64,000 nt of DNA from Enoplolaimus lenunculus (taxonomy: Eukaryota; Nematoda; Enoplea; Enoplida; Thoracostomopsidae). The number at the start of each line of letters is the position of its first letter. The first letter of the stretch is position 1. Made by a program: the position numbers and the translations under genes. The notes under the pieces were generated by a model. That model made no database searches and was not told the origin of the DNA. It worked only from the letters and a program-made list of their open reading frames with translations. Below, in pieces: positions 59,277 through 64,000 of this stretch. The stretch lies in NCBI GenBank assembly GCA_030248215.1, contig JASANG010000245.1, forward strand, positions 310,001 through 374,000, written 5' to 3'.

Positions 59277-59831
59277 TACGTGTTTGAATTGTCATCCTGG
59301 GGTATTAATCTTACATTGATGTTTTATAGTTTTAAGCCGTTGTTTATTAGCTACATGCTAATTTGCATAATTGGTTAAGCCTAAATTTGGCATTTTTAAG
59401 GAATTTCAATAATTATTACGGTTACAAGCAATATATTTTCAGTACTAAACGGTTCGTGAGTGCGAGGAATCTAAATAAATTGTTTACAAACTCCCAAAAC
59501 CGATAAATGAATAGTTACGTAGGTTATAACTAATTAGTATATTAGCTTAATTCTACGTGTCTGAATTGTCATCATGGGGTATTAACCTTGCATTCATGTT
59601 TTAAAGTTTTAAGCCGTTGTTTATTAGCTACATGCTAATTTGCATAATTGGTTAAGCCTGAATTTGGCATTTTTAAGATATTTCAATAACAATTATTACG
59701 GTTACAAGCAATATATTTTCAGTACTAAACGGTTCGTGAGTGCGAGGAATCTAAATAAATTGTTAGAAATTCTCAAAACCGATAAATGAATAGTTACGTA
59801 GGTAATAACTAATTTATATATTAGCTTAATT
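59277..59831. repeat. Tandem duplication of a 277-bp unit
   Basis: Units 59277-59553 and 59554-59831 both start TACGTGT.TGAATTGTCATC and share nearly every base, including TTAAGCCGTTGTTTATTAGC and ACTAAACGGTTCGTGAGTGC. Fragments of the same sequence are at 609-690 and, inverted, at 44815-44980, so the unit is a dispersed repeat. Confidence 0.88.
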
Positions 59832-60265
59832 GCTTAAGTGTGTTCGAGTTTCCCCAATGTAGTCCCACTATGACTGGTAGATATTATGCGTATGTTTTTC
59901 GCACATGCCATGTATCTTCTTTGTGGAATCTTTTTTAACAAATAATTTGTTTTAATTTGTCGCTTCTGAATTGAACGTTTCCTTTGTTTATGTCAAATGG
60001 TTCAAACTTAAGCGGTATGAATTATATAGCCTTACTTGTCTGTACATCCGGCTGGCAAAGGGGCCCAGTCGATTCGGTATTAAAGTTTTTGTACTTTTGA
60101 AATGTTGTTGGAAAAATTTTGCCGACAGTTTACAGAAGGCTGTTAATAGTAGTGTTAGTTTCAGCATAATGTTACCTATCGTTACCCTGATTCCAATCTA
60201 ACGAAAGCAAATTTTGTCTAACCGGTTCCGGTAGGGATGTAGTTGACGTTTTTCACCTTATATGT

Positions 60266-60655
60266 CAGGGATTGACCGGATATTCGCTTCGGGTTTGATA
60301 TCCGGCAAAATACGACATCCGTATCTAGTTCCGGTATCTGGTGTAAACCTACCTGATACCGGATATTTGTGGTTGTGGTTCCAAATATTACAAAACTGTT
60401 TTTTGCACTGTCAAAGTACTAGATATATATGTTCAAGCGACTGCAATTCCAAGCAATTCATGAATGGATACTGACTTTGAATGACAAATCCAAACCAAAA
60501 ATTAATCTTAAATCCATAAATACATATTTTTGCACGACTCAAAACTTCCAACAGTGTACAAATTTAGATCCTATATCCGGTTAATATGCGGTTCCGGTGC
60601 AAAATTCACTATCCAGCTGCGGTATCCGGCAAAATTAATATCCGGTGGATCCCTG
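60266..60655. mobile_element. hAT-like MITE with ATATCCGG ends
   Basis: CAGGGATTGACCGGATATTC at the left and AATATCCGGTGGATCCCTG at the right. Flanks TTATATGT (60258-60265) and ATATATGT (60656-60663) match at seven of eight positions. Same family as 2189-2735. Confidence 0.8.
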
Positions 60656-60665
60656 ATATATGTAT

Positions 60666-60930
60666 CAGGGTGCAACCGGAATTACAACTTACCGGAACCG
60701 GAATTTGAAAATTTTACCGGAACCGGAAAGTGAAAAATGCATTTCACCAAAAATTTCATTTTAATCTTATTTTTTGCTCTATTAGCATCAATGGCTTATA
60801 TTCGGAGTACAAGTGGCTGTCAAAAGAGATTCTTTAAAATTAGCAAAGTTAAGAAAACGGCCAAATTATAATACTGGAATTTTTAAATCCGGTAAAAATT
60901 TACCGGAACCGGAATTCCGGTTGCACCCTG
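60666..60930. mobile_element. hAT-type MITE, CAGGGTGCAACCGGAATT family
   Basis: Tips CAGGGTGCAACCGGAATT and AATTCCGGTTGCACCCTG, bounded by perfect 8-bp duplications ATATGTAT at 60658-60665 and 60931-60938. Its left duplication overlaps the right duplication of the element at 60266, so it landed at that element's edge. Confidence 0.92.
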
Positions 60931-60996
60931 ATATGTATATATGTATATATGCACGTATATATATATATATATGTATATATATCATATATATTTTGT
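60931..60996. repeat. AT/TATATG microsatellite
   Basis: Runs of ATATATGTATATATGCACG and (AT)n. A similar AT-rich tract lies at about 61337-61395. Confidence 0.85.
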
Positions 60997-61441
60997 TGTG
61001 TATAGTCACCACTTTGGTATTGGACGTGTACTTACGTACGTTTAAAGAGTTCAATGAGGGACATTGTAGTAAATGTTTTAGTTGTGTGTTGAGTGCTGCG
61101 ATTTGATTTTATAAAATGGACTTTCTACTACTGTAACGTATATTTAATAGGTACAGCGTTGGAGCAATGTGACATTTTCAATCAAAGAGTGAAAATTTGT
61201 TCAAAGTTAAACTCTTAAACACCCATTCATTCTAAAATACCTTCTCTCAAGTTGTCTATTGTAGCTCAGCAGTGGCTGTTTTAGTCGAGTTTTGTCAACG
61301 ATGAGTGTATGTTTATATATGTTTGTAAAGATGCGCAGCGCGTTTATATATATATATTAAATATCATATATATGTATGTATATATAATATATACTAAATA
61401 AAATGTTGCATTTTTGTAACATGAATGTATATATGCTGTAG

Positions 61442-61781
61442 AGATGTTCCGGGACCGGGACCATACGACGGTACCATTGATGGGACCAGAAAAACAATGT
61501 CCCATGGAACAATTGTAGCCCGAATCCGAACGCACCACAGTAAGCTTTATTACATTAGCATAGGCAAAATGTCGCGTGACGCGATATGGCAAATAGCAAT
61601 TGCAGTAACACTAAACTTTACAACATGGGAGTATCAGCAAAATGTCGCGTGACGCGATAGGATGAAAACGGTATCGTAGTCCCAGGTAAATGCTTACGTA
61701 CGCAAAAGATACATAAAATGTGAAGTTTAGTGTATTTTGCTGGCCCCGGACTCGGGTAAAATCCTGGCCCCGGGGACATCT
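61442..61781. mobile_element. MITE with AGATGTYCCSGG inverted ends
   Basis: AGATGTTCCGGGACCGGGAC at the left, and CCTGGCCCCGGGGACATCT at the right is an approximate inverse. Inside, a segment containing AAAATGTCGCGTGACGCGAT occurs twice, 71 bases apart (about 61567 and 61638). No clear target duplication. Confidence 0.55.
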
Positions 61782-62242
61782 GTAATATGCTATTAAGTAG
61801 TGTGCGTTCATTATAGCTAACTTTACTTTAGCGTCGGCTGACTGGGGAAGCGACGGTCGCCGTATGGTAGGGTAACTCCTGAGGCTTACCCTTACCTCAG
61901 GTAGCCAATTTTCAGCCGTTTTAGGCCCAGGTAAAATTTTTGCTTGAAATATCGACACTGTTGGAATATAATGAAATATTATTTTTATAGAAGTTATATC
62001 ATTCAATGTGGGTTTATTTACCAGTTTGCAGCAATTTTTTGTATTTTTAGCAACCGAAATGCCATAATGAAGAAGAAGTTTAAATGATTTATTTGGCATC
62101 ACTTTACAGAAGGGGCATATACTTCAAACGAAGGGATAGCGTGGATATATAACTCCGGAAATTGATGAATAAACGAAATCAAAGCACTGTTAACAGTGTT
62201 ATGAATGAGTATCGGAATCCTTGAGGTTACATAAGGTTATAC

Positions 62243-62425
62243 TTTGCCGAGCCAAAATCTGTGGCTACGGCTGTGATTTACAGGATTGTTGTTAAAATTA
62301 GCACATTTATCAAATTGTACGCAACGACATTCATTTTGTTTAATTTGCGCTGCTTCAGCAAAATTGTTGCATTCCGGCTGGTTTTGAGGTTCGGGCTGTG
62401 AAGCCTGATTACCGGTGGGTGACAT
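62243..62425 (-). CDS. Possible coding exon of an unidentified Cys-containing protein
   Basis: On the - strand ATG 62423-62425 opens a 61-codon frame that ends in phase 0 at a GTATAA donor-like site. The peptide is Asn/Gln/Pro-rich at first (SPTGNQASQPEPQNQPECNN) and then has NECRCVQFDKCANFNN. The CRCV..C spacing faintly recalls clip-type domains of serine protease homologues, but this is weak. No partner exon was found. It could also be chance. Confidence 0.28.
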
Positions 62426-62524
62426 ATTCGAGTTGAAGTTGCCAGTTTTTGTTTAATCGGGATGTCAGTCTAGATTGCAACCGGGACTTTAGACCTTTCA
62501 AAACTAAACAGCTTGAAATCGGCG

Positions 62525-62596
62525 GGTTACGGGTGGTTTCGAACTGACGACGTTTTGGTTGTTAAGCAGACGCTGTTATCACTGCGCCACGCAACC
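62525..62596 (-). tRNA. tRNA-Val(AAC)-like sequence, probable pseudogene
   Basis: 72 bases on the - strand. Acceptor stem GGTTGCG/CGTAACC pairs at all seven positions with one G-T. The D stem GCGC/GCGT pairs, the A box (TGGCGCAGTGATAACAGC) is good, the loop CTTAACA gives anticodon AAC, and the B box reads AGTTCGAAACC. The anticodon and T stems do not pair well, so a tRNA-derived repeat or decayed tRNA gene is more likely than a working tRNA. Confidence 0.4.
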
Positions 62597-62599
62597 ATG

Positions 62600-64000
62600 A
62601 GCACCATTTTGAAGCTGTCTAGCTTAGCTTTAGTATATATGGCTCTTTATGTTGCCAGCCGAAATAACAGATTAATTTGTTGGATGACCATAGTTGATAT
62701 TTTGAAAATTGTTAGCTGTTTTTCCTACGCTTATTTGTTACCTGGGCTGTGTTTTAGAATATCAACGCAATGCCAGCCGCATAACTTTTGAACGTTAATA
62801 TATATTTCGTGCCCGACCTCAGTTTTGAGGTTTGTGACCTGAAACAGAAATTTTTCATTAGTATAACAAATTTGTTTAAAATGTTTATTGTTTAAAACTG
62901 AAAAAAAACGTATTGCCAAACATTGTTGGATTCGACTTTTTCACAAGCGAATGCGAACTGCAAGATTTTGCCGAATCCGAATCCCAGTCCGAACCTTTGT
63001 TGCCACCCTGATATATTCACGCTAGAATTGTTTGGTTAAATTTAGTGATTGCACCCACACATTAGAATATTTTCAGCTTCCACCTACACTAGAGACGGTC
63101 GTTTAAATCTGGTTAAAATTTGAAATTTTGCGGTAAAGTAGAATAGCAGTGGCGTATATATCTGAAAGCTGACCAGATAACAAATAAGTTTAGTAGCAGA
63201 TTGGAAGTTTCTGGTTCGTTTAATTTGAACGTGAAACAATTATTGCTGGTTTTTAATACGGAACGACGTTTATAATTTTAATTGATGTTTGGCATCAAAT
63301 TAATTTGTCGCATATACGAAGTGTTGAAGCAAATTTAAAACTGAAGTGAAATATTTGATTTGGGGGCGGCGGTTATTTCAGTGCTATTTCGGCAATGACC
63401 TGATTCAGGTTTGGTGTAACGCTCGCTGTCAGCGGTATTTGACCTATAAACAAGCGGTGATGAAGATTTTTATATTTAAGGCTAAAAATTAGCAATTAAT
63501 ATTCCATGTGAATGTTGACAACTGAGCGGTCTAAGTAGATTGTTTTTGTTCGCGGTTGACAGATACAGGTACTATACGTACGTATATAGCAGCCAGGCAC
63601 GTCACAAGTCACTTTGTCATAAGCCGATAACTGCGATAGTCACTCTCGAGTTTGACTCTGTACGCGTGCATTTTGAATTAGCAGGAAGTTCCGTTGGAGA
63701 ATGCGGTGGCGGTTGTTTGAGGTTTGCGTGGTTGAAGAAACTTTTGTGGGTACCCACGAGCGTAGACGGTGTATTCAGCGACTATAGCCACGAATTTGTT
63801 AGTATGAATTGGATAGTAGAGATGGTGAGAAGATTTGTGGTGGGGGGGGGGTAAGGACAATTATTTAAATATGCTCAAATTATTTTAATGTTGTGCCGAA
63901 ACGGTTTCGCCAAGGGGGGCGAAAATGTCAGTAGAGGAGCGACCCCCGCGCGTAGGTGCGGTCGAAAGTGTTCTGAATGATTGAGCTTATAAATTGAGGT
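62600..64000. other. Right end of the window, no supported gene
   Basis: AT-rich with a G run at 63840-63851. Open frames such as the one ending near 63854 have no recognisable protein features. Gene content beyond 64000 is unknown. Confidence 0.4.

Noticed and set aside
60813-61106. 97-codon + strand frame
   Set aside because: It reads through the hAT-type MITE at 60666-60930 and an AT microsatellite, with no conserved protein features.
1-64000. Possible retroelement, Polinton, CRISPR or rRNA content
   Set aside because: No reverse transcriptase, integrase, capsid-like frame, long terminal repeats, spaced direct repeats or rRNA-like blocks were seen; a profile search would be needed to exclude very old fragments.

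Overview
The window looks like a stretch of a compact-gene, intron-rich animal (invertebrate metazoan) genome. All recognisable genes are split by GT-AG introns (one probable GC-AG), there are no bacterial-style operons, and the rest is packed with short non-autonomous DNA transposons. The species cannot be named from the sequence alone. No retrovirus-like element, Polinton, CRISPR array or rRNA was seen.

Four host loci can be assembled exon by exon. (1) A SIRT7-type sirtuin on the + strand (1644-5772, six exons, about 404 aa). (2) The first coding exon of a cGMP-dependent protein kinase (PKG I-type leucine zipper) on the - strand (15682-16013); its other exons would have to lie left of the window, which would place the sirtuin gene inside a PKG intron. 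(3) A type I membrane protein with a signal peptide, about ten EGF-like modules, one transmembrane helix and a very short tail on the + strand (26839-39242, ten exons, 505 aa). (4) An RBM33 orthologue on the - strand (40549-54647, 19 exons found, about 1800 aa), convergent with the EGF gene. Two weaker coding candidates lie at 54899-55102 (+) and 62243-62425 (-).

Between 5200 and 13339 a 3.5-kb block containing the last sirtuin exon occurs twice in tandem. The left copy ends at a TTAA occupied by a piggyBac remnant; the right copy has the same TTAA empty. This is either a real duplication that joined two alleles or, quite possibly, two haplotypes placed side by side by the assembler.

The intergenic and intronic DNA is dominated by a few element families, most with target-site duplications that can be read directly: two related families with GGCC-tipped inverted repeats, 8-bp duplications and cores made of degenerate TTAGGC-type hexamer arrays; a piggyBac MITE (TTAA) that carries a tRNA-like Pol III promoter module; a palindromic TA-flanked MITE built of GAGTCAAATTTGACTC-like units; hAT-type MITEs with CAGGG tips and CCGGTT-rich ends; and several smaller families. 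Every one of the nine introns of the EGF gene holds at least one of them. From about 55 kb to the right end no confident gene was found.
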